From: Olsenella sp. Marseille-P4559
Lineage (GTDB): Bacteria; Actinomycetota; Coriobacteriia; Coriobacteriales; Atopobiaceae
DNA length: 50,412 nucleotides
NCBI RefSeq assembly: GCF_900605015.1
Contig: NZ_LR027573.1
Span: 874,304-924,715, forward strand
Direction: 5' to 3'
Shown here: piece after piece, positions 22,454-32,600 of the stretch
Layout of the letters: every line of letters starts with the position of its first letter
How positions within the stretch are numbered: the stretch's first letter is position 1
Notes under the pieces: model-generated
The model's database searches: none
The model's input: only the letters and a program-made list of their open reading frames with translations
What the model was told of the DNA's origin: nothing
Made by a program: the position numbers and the translations under genes

Positions 22454-25400
22454 CTACTCGTCGTCCGTCTCGTCCCCGCCACCAATCTCTTCCAGCACGC
22501 CAAGCGCGGCAGGCATGACCTCCTCCTGCTTCGCGTGGAAGGGGTATGCCAGCTTGTGCGTCTTGGGGTAGACGAGAGCCCCGCGCTCCTTGAGCTTGAG
22601 CGCCTCCGTGCGAGGCACGTCAATCCCCTGATAGACGAGACGCCCGTTGGTAAGCGAGACCGACGTGCATCCCAGGCGCTGCGCGCGGATGCGGATGCGC
22701 GCGCGATCGAGAAGGTTGCGCCCAGCAAGCGGCAGCGCCCCGTGGCTCTCCTCCAGGTCGTGCTGGAGCGCGTCCACGTCGGCAAGCTCGGTTGCAGCCG
22801 CAAGCCTGCGATAGGCGAGCACGCGCTGGTCGACTTCGGGCATGTACTCCTCCGCAAGGTAGAAGTCTGCCGAGAGGTTAATGGTGACTTCGGGCACCTC
22901 CACCTCGGCCGTCTCGCCGCGCGCCTCTGCCACGGCCTCGCCAAGCATCTGGGTGAAGAGGTCAAAGCCCACGCTTGAGAGGTTGCCGTGCTGCTCGGCG
23001 CCCATGAGCGAACCGGCACCGCGAATCTCGAGGTCGCGCATGGCTATGCGCATGCCGCTGCCCAGGTCCTGGTACTCGTTGATGGCCGTGAGGCGGTCGG
23101 TGGCCTCGGGCGTGAGCGGTGCCGTCGAGGGGAACATGAAGTACGCGTACGCCTGCGTGCGGCCACGGCCCACGCGCCCCTTGAGCTGGTAGAGCTGCGC
23201 CAGGCCCAGGCGCTGCGAGTCCTCGATGACCAGCGTGTTGGTGCGCGGGTTGTCAAGGCCGCTCTCGATGATCGTCGTGGCCACCAGCACGTCGATTTCG
23301 TGCTCCTGGAAGCGCAGCATCACGTCCTCGACCTCGCGGGCACTCATCTTGCCGTGCGCCACGCCCACGCGGGCCTCGGGCGCGGCCTCCATCACGCGGT
23401 CCACGGCGTCGTCGATGGTCGTCACGCGGTTGCTCACGTAGTAGACCTGCCCCTTGCGCTCGAGCTCGTTGCGAATGGCAGCCGAGACCAGGTCTGGGTC
23501 CCACTCCCCCACGTGCACCCTTACCGGCAGGCGCCCCGGCGGTGGCGTCATGATGAGGCTCATGTCGCGCACGCCGCTCATGGCCATCTGCATGGTGCGC
23601 GGGATGGGTGTGGCCGAGAGCGTGAGCACATCTACCTGCTCGCGCATGTTCTTGAGCTGCTCCTTGTGCTGCACGCCAAAGCGCTGCTCCTCGTCGATGA
23701 TAACGAGGCCCAGGTCATGGGGGTTAACATCTGCAGAGAGGAGCCGGTGCGTGCCAATGAGCACATCCACCGTACCTACCGCAAAGCCCTCGAGCGCCTG
23801 GCGCTGCTGCGCCGGAGTCACAAAGCGCGAGAGTACGCGAACGTCCAGTTCAAAGGGCGAGAAGCGCGCAAAGAACGTCTCGAAGTGCTGCTCGGCCAGA
23901 ATCGTCGTGGGGCACAGCACCATGACTTGCTTGCCGTCCTGGCAGCACTTGAACGCCGCACGAAGGGCAACCTCCGTCTTGCCAAAGCCCACGTCGCCGC
24001 AGAGCAGGCGGTCCATGGGCTTTCTCGCCTCCATGTCGGCCTTGATGTCGGCCACGGCAGAGGCCTGGTCGGGCGTGGGGTCATAGGGGAAGCTTGACTC
24101 CATGTCCTGTTGGGCCGACGTGTCGGGCGAGAACGCATAGCCCATCACCGAGGCGCGGCGGGTATAGAGGTCAACCAGGTCAAATGCAAGCTTCTTGGCC
24201 GAGCGCCTGGCTTTGCCCGTGGCGCGCGACCAGTCCGCCGTGTTGAGGCGCGTGAGGCGTGGGCTCGACCCGTCGGGACCCACGTAGCGCGTGATGCGGT
24301 CCACCTGCTCGAGCGGCACGTAGAGCTTGTCGCCGCCAGCATACTCCAGAAGGAAGTAGTCGCGCATGCGACCGGCGACCTCTTGGCGCACGATCTGCGA
24401 GAAGAGCGCAATGCCGTGCGTGGCATGGACCACGTAGTCACCAGGCTTGAACGGGAACGTCACGCTCGTGGGGTCCACGCGCTTCGCACGGCGACGGTTG
24501 CGGGCCGTGCGCGGCGTGAGGTCAGAGATCGAGAGCACGCCCAGGTGCGCCGAGGGCATCACAATGCCTGCGGGCACCGGCGCGTCGGTGAAGATCACGG
24601 AGCCGCGCCGCAGCGGCTTTGCGGTATCGTTGGCATCCGGCGAGGTCACGGGGATGGCATTCTCGCCCGCCGACCCCAAAGATTCCGCAAAGGGGATGTG
24701 CTCGTCGTTCAAGCGCAGCTCAAGCGATTCTCGGGCGCCGCGGTCCGGAGCGGCAAAGACCACGCTGGCATTGTCGTTCACCAGCTGGCGCACCACCGAT
24801 ATAAGCTTGCTGTCGGCACCAGCCACGTCGGGCTGGCGCACCTTGAGCTCCGCCGTCACCGATCCGCCCACGCGCAGGATCGACGAGAGGGACAGGCGCT
24901 GCTGGCGACCAAAGTCCATCTCGCGCGGGCTGGTGTAGAGGCCGTCGGTTGGGACGTGCGCCGACGACGCCGAGGCAGCAATGTCTTCTGTGGCGCGCTG
25001 GCAGTCGTCGAAGAGCGCACGGGGCTCCGAGAGAATGATCAGGGCGTCCTTGGAGATGTGCTCGATGGGGCTGGCTGTGCCGCCATAGAGCATCGGCAGG
25101 TACTTCTCGAGTGACGGCTGGACAGAGCGCGCCTGGATGGCCTCGAGGTCTGCCGCAACCCTGCCGTTGTCGTGCGCACGGTTGTAGAGGGCCTTCTCGG
25201 CCCTGGTGACGGTCTCGTTGGTAAGGGCCATCTCGCGGCAGGGAACCACCTCGACCGAGTCCAGCTCGCCGATGGTCTGGCCCGTCGAGGGCACCATGCG
25301 GCGCACGCGGTCAATCTCGTCGCCAAAGAACTCGATGCGCACCGGAGACGTTGCCTGCGCGGGAAACACGTCGACGGCGTCTCCGTGCACATGGAAGGTG

Positions 25401-25924
25401 CCCGGCGCTGCCACATCCTCGGCGCCGCCCACGTCCGCATAGCCCATGCCCACCAGCAGCGGAGCCACGTCCTCAAAGGGCACTTCGTCACCCACCGAGA
25501 AAAAGCTCGAGGCAAAGTAGCCCGAGCCCACAGGTGGGACGCGACGGAGAAGCGTCGGCGCCGAGGCCACAACCACACAGCTCTCGCCTGCGGCCAGGCG
25601 GGCAATCGAGCGGCAGCGTGTGCCAATGACGGCGTCGTCGGGGGCGGTGTCGGCCCAGGGGTAGTCACGCCGCATGGGGTAGCGCGCCACAACGTCTTGC
25701 CCCAGCCACGCGGCAAGGGCGCGGGCGGCGCGGGAGGCGGCTTCCTCGCCGGAAACAACTACCAGGCAGGGGCGAGGGTTGTGCGCCCACAAAGCTGCAA
25801 TCACAAGGGGGCGGGCGCTCTGGCCCACGGCGAGCGAGGCGTCCCTGCCGGCACGAAGCTCATGGAGAAGCGGCGTGAGCTCCGGCGCGGAGAGAAGCTG
25901 ACGAGAGACGCGGTTGATGAACAT
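22454..25924 (-). CDS. mfd: Transcription-repair coupling factor Mfd
   Basis: The 1156-residue protein has the full Mfd layout: an N-terminal UvrB-like module (YPMRRDYPWADTAPDD, DVFPAQATSPVRIEFFGDEID), the RNA polymerase interaction domain (KPGDYVVHATHGIALFSQIVRQE, YVPLEQVDRITRYVG), RecG-like helicase motor with Walker A GDVGFGKTEVALRAAFK, DEEQ box VIIDEEQRFGVQHKE, and motif VI-like KGRVGRGRTQAYAYF, and the C-terminal D7 domain. It removes RNA polymerase stalled at DNA damage and recruits UvrA. The start is supported by AAGGAG nine bases upstream. The leader has a hairpin plus U6 (25960-25993), suggesting attenuation. Confidence 0.97.
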   Translation of the reverse strand: MFINRVSRQLLSAPELTPLLHELRAGRDASLAVGQSARPLVIAALWAHNPRPCLVVVSGEEAASRAARALAAWLGQDVVARYPMRRDYPWADTAPDDAVIGTRCRSIARLAAGESCVVVASAPTLLRRVPPVGSGYFASSFFSVGDEVPFEDVAPLLVGMGYADVGGAEDVAAPGTFHVHGDAVDVFPAQATSPVRIEFFGDEIDRVRRMVPSTGQTIGELDSVEVVPCREMALTNETVTRAEKALYNRAHDNGRVAADLEAIQARSVQPSLEKYLPMLYGGTASPIEHISKDALIILSEPRALFDDCQRATEDIAASASSAHVPTDGLYTSPREMDFGRQQRLSLSSILRVGGSVTAELKVRQPDVAGADSKLISVVRQLVNDNASVVFAAPDRGARESLELRLNDEHIPFAESLGSAGENAIPVTSPDANDTAKPLRRGSVIFTDAPVPAGIVMPSAHLGVLSISDLTPRTARNRRRAKRVDPTSVTFPFKPGDYVVHATHGIALFSQIVRQEVAGRMRDYFLLEYAGGDKLYVPLEQVDRITRYVGPDGSSPRLTRLNTADWSRATGKARRSAKKLAFDLVDLYTRRASVMGYAFSPDTSAQQDMESSFPYDPTPDQASAVADIKADMEARKPMDRLLCGDVGFGKTEVALRAAFKCCQDGKQVMVLCPTTILAEQHFETFFARFSPFELDVRVLSRFVTPAQQRQALEGFAVGTVDVLIGTHRLLSADVNPHDLGLVIIDEEQRFGVQHKEQLKNMREQVDVLTLSATPIPRTMQMAMSGVRDMSLIMTPPPGRLPVRVHVGEWDPDLVSAAIRNELERKGQVYYVSNRVTTIDDAVDRVMEAAPEARVGVAHGKMSAREVEDVMLRFQEHEIDVLVATTIIESGLDNPRTNTLVIEDSQRLGLAQLYQLKGRVGRGRTQAYAYFMFPSTAPLTPEATDRLTAINEYQDLGSGMRIAMRDLEIRGAGSLMGAEQHGNLSSVGFDLFTQMLGEAVAEARGETAEVEVPEVTINLSADFYLAEEYMPEVDQRVLAYRRLAAATELADVDALQHDLEESHGALPLAGRNLLDRARIRIRAQRLGCTSVSLTNGRLVYQGIDVPRTEALKLKERGALVYPKTHKLAYPFHAKQEEVMPAALGVLEEIGGGDETDDE

Positions 25925-25959
25925 ACGGGGAGGCTCCTTGGGTGAGCGGCGTGGTCATG

Positions 25960-25993
25960 AAAAAACTGCCCGCGCATGGTTGCGCGCGGGCGG
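25960..25993 (-). terminator. Terminator-like hairpin in the mfd leader
   Basis: On the minus strand GCCCGCGC (25991-25984) pairs with GCGCGGGC (25975-25968) around an 8-nt loop, followed by AGTTTTTT (T6 at 25965-25960). mfd starts 36 bp further on. No minus-strand gene ends close upstream (LicB ends at 26640), so this may be an attenuator of mfd rather than a gene-end terminator. Confidence 0.65.
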
Positions 25994-26015
25994 TGCCTGA
26001 CGGTTCTTCTTCGCG

Positions 26016-26044
26016 ATTGTAGCAGGCAGGAGCCGCTGAACCCA
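26016..26044 (-). promoter_or_regulatory. Possible mfd promoter
   Basis: On the minus strand TACAAT (26021-26016) stands 17 bp after TGGGTT (26044-26039). The -35 is poor. If used, transcription would begin about 20 bp before the hairpin at 25960-25993, giving a short leader followed by the hairpin. Confidence 0.35.
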
Positions 26045-26195
26045 GCGCCACACCACGTCCGCACAGCTTTGGGCGCAGGCGGAAGGCGAGCACTCCAAAA
26101 CTGCGACTCAATCACAGCCCCAGCGACTCGCCACCCCGCTGGGATAAAGTCACCAGCAGCCGTGACGTCTCTCCTCGAGGCCATCGTCCACGACG

Positions 26196-26451
26196 CGATG
26201 CACAAAACTGCCCTAGCGCTGGGAAATCGGAGCGCCCATGCACAAAAACGGTCTATCGCGGGGTCTTTTGGTGACCATAGGATCAACTATTGAATTATAG
26301 TTCCATTAAACTGCATACATTGTCATCAAAATGCACTATTATGCATAATATAGTTGTACCTTTGATGTTGGTGCTGCAAAGTGCCCCGCGCTAGACCGTT
26401 TTTGTGCACGCGAGACGGAAATTCCCAGCGCTAGGGCAGTTTTGTGCATCG
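26196..26451. repeat. 256-bp inverted-repeat element with AT-rich core
   Basis: Outer arms 26196-26225 and 26422-26451 are perfect 30-bp inverted repeats; inner arms 26239-26263 and 26384-26408 match at 24 of 25 positions. The spacer of 13 bp between outer and inner arms differs on the two sides. Within each arm the outer and inner blocks also resemble each other (TGCACAAAA...CTA..GC.GGG), so one ~25-bp motif occurs four times. The 120-bp core is strikingly AT-rich and itself holds CAACTAT/ATAGTTG and ATTATGCATAAT. No transposase lies inside. It occupies most of the 715-bp gap between LicB and mfd. Confidence 0.85.
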
Positions 26452-26639
26452 ACTGGTCCGGTGCCCCGACAGAAACACGTGGCAGATTGCCGCGAGGGGT
26501 GCGGGGCGCCATGGCGGCTCAGGGCGCAACGAATTCCAAGCCGCTGTTCGAGCTCACTAGGCAGCAAGCCTGTGGCTCTCCGAGAGGATACAACTGAGCT
26601 GCGGCCTTTCCTGAAGCACGAACGCCGCCTGCCCCGCGC

Positions 26640-27584
26640 CTACGCCGAGGCCCCTTTCCCGCGGGAGAGAAGCGGTCTCACGTCCGTAGCAGCGGCTATC
26701 GCACCCAAGATGATCGCGGTAGCGCACACAACCCCACGCACGTCGGGCATGGTGCCCAAGAGCAGCATCGAGAACGGGATAGCCCACGCGGAGTACGTGA
26801 TGTTGAGCGCCATGGCCCTCGAAGCGCCAATCGTTGCGATCGCCTTGTAGTAGAGCAGGTAGGACACCGTGCCCGAGAGCGCGGCAAGCGCGATGGTGGG
26901 CATGGAGCTTGAGGAAAGAACCTCAATCGCGCTGGGCCAGCCGCCCAGGAGCGGCAAAATGACGAGCGCATACGCGATGGCCGAGGTGGTCTGCCTGATC
27001 TGCATGGCACACTCGTCGTCCACGCTCGCGTTGCGCAGGCCCCAGTCGATCACCACGGCCTCGGTGCCCCAGCCAAGCACGCACACAAGTGCGCCGACAA
27101 TGCCCGTGGTCCAGCTTCCGGGCACCCCGTCAACAGGCGTCCAACCCAGAACCGCCACGGCAGCCAGGCACACGGCAAGGCCCACCCACTGGTAGGGGCG
27201 CATGCGCTCCTTGAGCACAAGCGCGGCGAGCGCCGCGCCGTACGCCGGGAAGAATGCCGAGATGGCAGCTGTATACGCAGGACCAATGTTGTTGATGGCA
27301 AGCACGTACCCCGTCATGCCCACAGGGCCGCCGATGAGGGCCGCGACCACAATGACCAACCCCGCCTTGCTCCGCAGGGTCTTCCAGGTCTCGCCGAGCT
27401 TATGACGCAGGCCCATATAGCCAAACGCAAAGACTGCAGAGCAGGCATCGTGCAGGAAGGTGCTGGTAAACGCTGCGAGCGCAATTCCCTGGGGCGACGA
27501 GAAAAACGCTGGGCCGGCAAGTGCCATGCCAAGAATCACCGTGTCGAGCGCCCAGGTGAGCGCTGCTCCAAACCCATAGGGCAT
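26640..27584 (-). CDS. licB: LicB-like choline permease (DMT/EamA family)
   Basis: Ten hydrophobic helices in 314 residues and two EamA repeats mark a drug/metabolite transporter. It starts MPYGFGAALTWALDTVILG (ATG at 27584, AGGGGA upstream). Segments such as GPVGMTGYVLAINNIGPAYTAAISAFFPAYGAALA, VCVLGWGTEAVVIDWGLRN and MQIRQTTSAIAYA resemble pneumococcal LicB, the choline importer. The gene begins 25 bp after the LicC-LicA fusion, which supports this role. Other EamA functions cannot be excluded by sequence alone. The inverted-repeat element follows 188 bp downstream. Confidence 0.8.
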   Translation of the reverse strand: MPYGFGAALTWALDTVILGMALAGPAFFSSPQGIALAAFTSTFLHDACSAVFAFGYMGLRHKLGETWKTLRSKAGLVIVVAALIGGPVGMTGYVLAINNIGPAYTAAISAFFPAYGAALAALVLKERMRPYQWVGLAVCLAAVAVLGWTPVDGVPGSWTTGIVGALVCVLGWGTEAVVIDWGLRNASVDDECAMQIRQTTSAIAYALVILPLLGGWPSAIEVLSSSSMPTIALAALSGTVSYLLYYKAIATIGASRAMALNITYSAWAIPFSMLLLGTMPDVRGVVCATAIILGAIAAATDVRPLLSRGKGASA

Positions 27585-27609
27585 GTGTTCCCCTCTCGGA
27601 TAGTCTTCG

Positions 27610-29424
27610 TCAACGATTGTCTGCGGCAATGCCGTCACTTGCGCGACGGGCAGCGCCGCGCCCCGCCTTCGAGGCGTCATCCCTCTCGTACCAAGAGAGA
27701 ACCTCGTCTATATAGGTCGTGGCGTAGCTCTTGTAGATGTCGAGCCACTCACCCACACCAGCGCCCTCGGCATCCTTCTCGAGCGCCCACACGTACCAGC
27801 ACCAGCCGCCCAGCACCACGCGGGCCCAGAAGTGGCGACGCTCCCCAAAGGTTGCCGGGCGTCCAAAGTAGGCGTCGATAGCAGCGTTGGCCTGCGCTTC
27901 ATCGTACTGAGAGCAGATGATGAACGTAGCCGTGTCGTTGCCCGGGTCGCCCATGCCGGCAAACTCCCAGTCGATTACGTTCATGGAGCCGTCCTTGCCG
28001 ATGAGGAAGTTAAGCGGCAGGTAGTCGTTGTGGCAGAAGCACGTGGGGAAGCCCTCGTCCGCCGAGGAGAGCGCGTTTAGGCGAACGATCTTCTCGCGAA
28101 GCCCGTGGTAGCCGGGGATGGCAATGGGACCATGCTCGAGAAGCAGACGCTCATAGCCCAAGCCGTCGGCAAAGAAGTCGAAGCTGGTGTCGATGCTGGC
28201 ACCGGACTCGTGGATCTGCCTTGCAAGCGCCATGGCGCGCGCGACCTCGTCGGGATTGAAGGGGTCCACGCTCCTTGCGTCCGCGACAAAATGCGAGAGC
28301 TTCCAGCCGCGCTCCGGGTCCTCGCAGATGAAGGTGCGGTCAATGCCAAGGTTGCGGGCCACGGTGTCCGCATCCGTCTCGGCCTTGCGATTGATGAACT
28401 TCTCGGTGCCTCGGCCGGGCCGGCGGTAGATGTACTCCCGCTTGCCAACGGAGAAGTGGAAGCTCTGGTTGGTAAGCCCTTTGGTCACGGGATAGAAGTC
28501 GTGCAGGTCCGAGCGATCACAGCCCAGGGCAAGCGCCACATCGTCGAGCGGCTGACACGTGACGGTATCCAAGAACTCGGGATCGAAGGCGGCAAGCTCG
28601 TCGAGCGAGTCGAACTCCTGAACCATGCCCTCGGGGTAGTGGCGAATCTCCATGTCGAGCTCATCGAGGTGGCTGGCAAAGATTGCCTCCCACAGGTCCC
28701 CCGCGTGCGCCTTGCCATACGGCGGATCCGACACGACCTTACCAAGGATGTCCACAAACGCGGCCGAGAAGGCTTGGTCGAAGTACACGTGGCCGAGCAT
28801 GACCCAAGCGTCGGACCCACCCACGTCTACCGAGACGATCCTTCCGTCCTCGTTGGTGCCCAGGCACCACTCGTCCGTGGGACCATCGACGTACACCGCA
28901 GCGTAGTAGGCCTTGTAGACGTAGGGCTCAAAGGGGTTCTGCATGAAGTAGTCGTCCGAGGAGCACACGTAGGTGTTGCTCAGCTGGCTGCGGACAAGCC
29001 ACAGCGTCCAGTTGTTGTTTCGTTCGGCATAGAGGTCGTTCGTGACCAGGCGAACGCCGAACTTGCCCTCGAGGTAGGAAAACTCCCCCGCCCGGTAGCC
29101 CACGACAACGGTGATGTTGGTAATACCGGCCTCGTGGAGCTGGCGAATCTGGCGCTCGATGAGAACCTCGCCGCGCACGCTTGTGAGCCCCTTGGGACGC
29201 TCGTACGAGACGGGCACGAAGCGGGACGAGAGGCCCGCTGCCATGATGATTGCGTTGTCCACGCGGTATGGCTCGAGCGCCATGCGGCCGAGGTCCGTAA
29301 GGCCATTGTCCATGACAAGCCCCGAGGTGCGAAGGCCAGCGAACTCCGAGGGCTCCGCCCTGTCGCCATCCCCCCTGGTGGCCAGAGAACTCAAGACATC
29401 GAACTCTTTGCGCGTGAGTGCCAT
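27610..29424 (-). CDS. LicC-LicA fusion: choline cytidylyltransferase/kinase
   Basis: From ATG at 29424 (AAGGA eight bases upstream) 604 residues are encoded. Residues 1-55 form a small winged-helix-like domain (LTRKEFDVLSSLATRG, GLRTSGLVMDNGLTDLGR). Residues about 57-290 are a nucleotidyltransferase with NAIIMAAGLSSRFVP, YERPKGLTSVRGEVLIERQI and CSSDDYFMQNPFEPYV, as in LicC phosphocholine cytidylyltransferase. The rest is an aminoglycoside/choline-kinase fold with GLTNQSFHFSVGKREYIYRRPG, CHNDYLPLNFLI and VIDWEFAGMGDPGNDTA. Together they would make CDP-choline for attachment of phosphocholine to a surface polymer. A final phosphotransferase (LicD) is not in this window. Confidence 0.88.
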   Translation of the reverse strand: MALTRKEFDVLSSLATRGDGDRAEPSEFAGLRTSGLVMDNGLTDLGRMALEPYRVDNAIIMAAGLSSRFVPVSYERPKGLTSVRGEVLIERQIRQLHEAGITNITVVVGYRAGEFSYLEGKFGVRLVTNDLYAERNNNWTLWLVRSQLSNTYVCSSDDYFMQNPFEPYVYKAYYAAVYVDGPTDEWCLGTNEDGRIVSVDVGGSDAWVMLGHVYFDQAFSAAFVDILGKVVSDPPYGKAHAGDLWEAIFASHLDELDMEIRHYPEGMVQEFDSLDELAAFDPEFLDTVTCQPLDDVALALGCDRSDLHDFYPVTKGLTNQSFHFSVGKREYIYRRPGRGTEKFINRKAETDADTVARNLGIDRTFICEDPERGWKLSHFVADARSVDPFNPDEVARAMALARQIHESGASIDTSFDFFADGLGYERLLLEHGPIAIPGYHGLREKIVRLNALSSADEGFPTCFCHNDYLPLNFLIGKDGSMNVIDWEFAGMGDPGNDTATFIICSQYDEAQANAAIDAYFGRPATFGERRHFWARVVLGGWCWYVWALEKDAEGAGVGEWLDIYKSYATTYIDEVLSWYERDDASKAGRGAARRASDGIAADNR

Positions 29425-29560
29425 GGTCGAATCCTTCTGACTAAGGTAAGGTTCAGGTAAAAGATGACGACTATCATAACTGAACGCCAACAGGGAGCTT
29501 AAGAAAATATTCAATTAGATTGAGTTTGTCATAACCGCGAGCTGGGCAGCTGGTTCTGCC

Positions 29561-29602
29561 GCCTGGGGGCCCGGCGGACACGCGACCACCAGGCCCCCAG
29601 GC
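29561..29602 (-). terminator. Hairpin at the end of the glycogen operon
   Basis: GCCTGGGGGCC (29561-29571) and GGCCCCCAGGC (29592-29602) are perfect 11-bp arms around a 20-nt loop, 16 bp beyond the stop of the GH13-GH77 gene. There is no U-tract, so it may be a processing or rho-associated end. The rest of 29425-29618 includes the promoter of the LicC-LicA gene. Confidence 0.5.
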
Positions 29603-29618
29603 CACGCAAGCATGGCGC

Positions 29619-32600
29619 TTACCTCTCGACGGCCCTTCCCGAGCCGTCCGCAAGCTCATTCAGCCATTCGGTTGCGGCACGCACGTCGCTCTCGGTGGCC
29701 CTCCACGTCCAGTTGCCCTCGGCCACGCCAGGCACGTTCATGCGCGCGTCATCGCCTAGGAGCAGCACGTCCTGCAGCGGCATAATCACCACATCGTTCT
29801 CCACGCCAACAGTACGACGCTCGATGTCACGCGCAAGCTCGGCAGCCTTCTCTTCATCGCCGCCTGCGAAGCTTCGGGCGCACCAGCCAACGAGCGTCTC
29901 GGTGTCGTGCGTGCCCGTGTAGACCACAGTCCCCTTGCCGGGCGTGAACTCCTTGCGAACGTCCTGGTCGGCAAACTGCACAATGCTCATGCCGGGCACG
30001 CCCGTCTCGGCGATAAGCGCACGCACCGCCGGCGTGACGTTGCCCAGGTCCTCGGCAATCAGTGGCAGGCCGCCGAAGAGCCTGTTTGCGGCACGGAAGA
30101 GGTTTGCCCCTGGCCCGAAGGCATACGAACCCTCGGTTGCCGGCTTGCCCGCCTCGATCGCATAGTACGAGGAGAACCCAATGAAGTGATCCAGCCGCAC
30201 GTAGTCATAGAGCTTGAAGGCTCGGTCAAGCCTGCGGAGCCACCAATCGTAGCCATCAGAGCGCAGGGCATCCCAGTCGTAGGTGGGGTTGCCCCAGAGC
30301 TGGCCCTCGGTGGAAAGCTGGTCGGGCGGAGCGCCGGCCTGCATCGCGGCACGTCCGTCCGCGTCGATGTCAAAGATGTCGGGCTCGCTCCACACGTCGG
30401 CAGAGTCCTGCGAGACGTACATGGGCATATCGCCCACGATGCGCACGCCTCGCTCGGCGGCATACGCCCGAAGCTCGTTCCACTCGCGCTGAAACTCAAA
30501 CTGCAGCTTGCACGTAATCTCGATGCCCACGGCAAGTTCGGGGTCATCTGCCAGGTGCGGAGAATACCCGCGATACTGCTCTGGCCACAGCTGCCACGGC
30601 GCACCGTCGAACTTGTCCTTGAGCGCGCAGAAGGTAGCATAGGGGGTGAGCCAGTAGTCGTTGTCATCGCAGAACTCCACAAAGCGACCGTCGCCAAAGA
30701 GCGCGTCATCGGCAAGGACCTCCTCGGGATTACGCTCGAGAAGGGCGATGTTGCCCGCAAAGGCAGCCAGGCCCGCGTAGGGCGAGCCGTACTCGTCGGT
30801 GGGGTTCACCGGAAGCACCTGCCAGTAGCGCTGGCCGCAGCTGGCAAGCCAATCGACGAAGCGCCTGGCGGGTGCCCCCAACGTTCCCGGCTTGCCGTCG
30901 TTGGGAATCGAGGTCACATGGCACAGCACGCCCATGCCGCGCTCAAGAGGCTTCTGCAGGCGCTCGTGCCTGTGGAAGTGGAGCACCGCCGTCCCCAGTG
31001 GCCAAAGGAAGACCTCGGCCTGGCCCTGAGAGACCTTGGGATCTTGGCCGGAGATGACGTCGGAGACCTCCATGCCGCTTTCGATGGGCACGCGTACGGT
31101 ACGAGAGACATGCAGGCTCGCATTGACAAGCACGCAGACGCAGTCGCTCTTGATGCGGCTCCTGCGCCAAAAGCCAAACACGTCATCGCCAACGGAAAAC
31201 GGGTTAAACCTGCCGTCCACCAGCACGTCAAGCGTCTTGCGCACGGCAATGGCATTGCGGTAGATGTCGAAGCAGTCCTTGTCGCCGCCGTCCCACGGAT
31301 ACGTCGCGCGGTTGTGGGGGTCGCGGAACCCCTCCATGCCACACTCGTCTCCGTAGTAGATGCAAGGGACGCCAGGCAGGGTCATCTGCAGCAGCGTAAT
31401 GGCCCAGAGGCGACTCTTGGCAAGGTTTCGCTGACCGGGGTCCAGCCTATAGGACGCACACTCCGACTCGGAGAGCGCATCGGGGTTGGGAGCACCGCCG
31501 AGCATCGTGAACAGACGCGCACGGTCATGGCTTCCCAGCAGGTTCAGCTCGCTGTAGAGCGCTTGGCCTGGGTAGTTCTCGCCCAGCTGTTCCAAACGCC
31601 GCGTGAGTTCCTGCGCGCCAATCTCGTTGCGCATGAAGGCGAGAAGCCCCTTGCGCAGCGGGTAGTTCATCGTGCCGTCAAGCTCAGAGCCCTCAAAATA
31701 CTGGCGAAGCGTCCCGTAGGCCGTCTTGTTGCTGGCGTCCTCCCACACCTCTCCGATGAGAAGGCCGTCGGGCTTCTCGGCGAGCACCGCATGCTTGATG
31801 TCGGCGATAAACGAGTCCGGCAGCTCATCGGCCACGTCCAGGCGCCAACCGCGCGCGCCGTCGCGCAGCCAGCGGCGCACTACGCCCTCGCGGCCGCAAA
31901 TGAACGCATGGTAGGAGGGATCGTTCTCGTTGATGGTCGGCAGGTCGTCCACGCCCCACCAGCTGTCGTACGTCCCGTCGTCGCGGAAGGTGTACCACAA
32001 GCGGTAGACAGAGTCCACGTCCTGATAGGCGCCCACAGAATCCGGGTAGTTGCCATACTTATTGAAGTAGCGAGAATCGCATCCGGTGTGGTTGAACACG
32101 CCGTCCAGGATCACCGAGATACCCATCTCCTCGGCATCCACGCACAGGCGGCGGAAGCTCTCCTCGTTCCCCAGCATGGGATCGATCGCCATGTAGTCAC
32201 CGGTGTCGTAGCGGTGGTTGCTCGCCGCCTCGAAGATGGGGTTGAGGTAGATGACCGTCACGCCAAGGTCCTTGAGGTAGCGCAGCTTCTCGCGGACGCC
32301 CTCAAGCGTGCCGCCATAGAAGTCCCAATGCTTGATGCGGCCGTTCTCGTCCTTGTCGTAGCTGGGCGGGGTTGACCAATCGTCAACCAGCGTGCGGCCG
32401 GGACCCGCGATGTGCGGGCGCTCCATGGCCACATCGACCCTGTGCCGCCAGTCCTTTCCGCGGAAAAAGCGATCGGGGAAGACCTGGTAGACAATGCCGC
32501 CGCGATACCAGTTGGGCTGGATGGCGCGCTGCTTGTAGACCGTGATCTGGAACGACGGCGGGTCTCCGTAGGCAAACGCGCCCTCGCCGGTGGTCCAGCC

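Noticed and set aside
25860-26111. Leader peptide gene upstream of mfd
   Set aside because: An 83-codon frame overlaps the mfd start out of frame and spans the hairpin, but has no convincing ribosome site or conserved residues.
29907-32375. Long open frame antisense to the GH13-GH77 gene
   Set aside because: Shadow of a strongly conserved gene on the other strand; no ribosome site, no domain.
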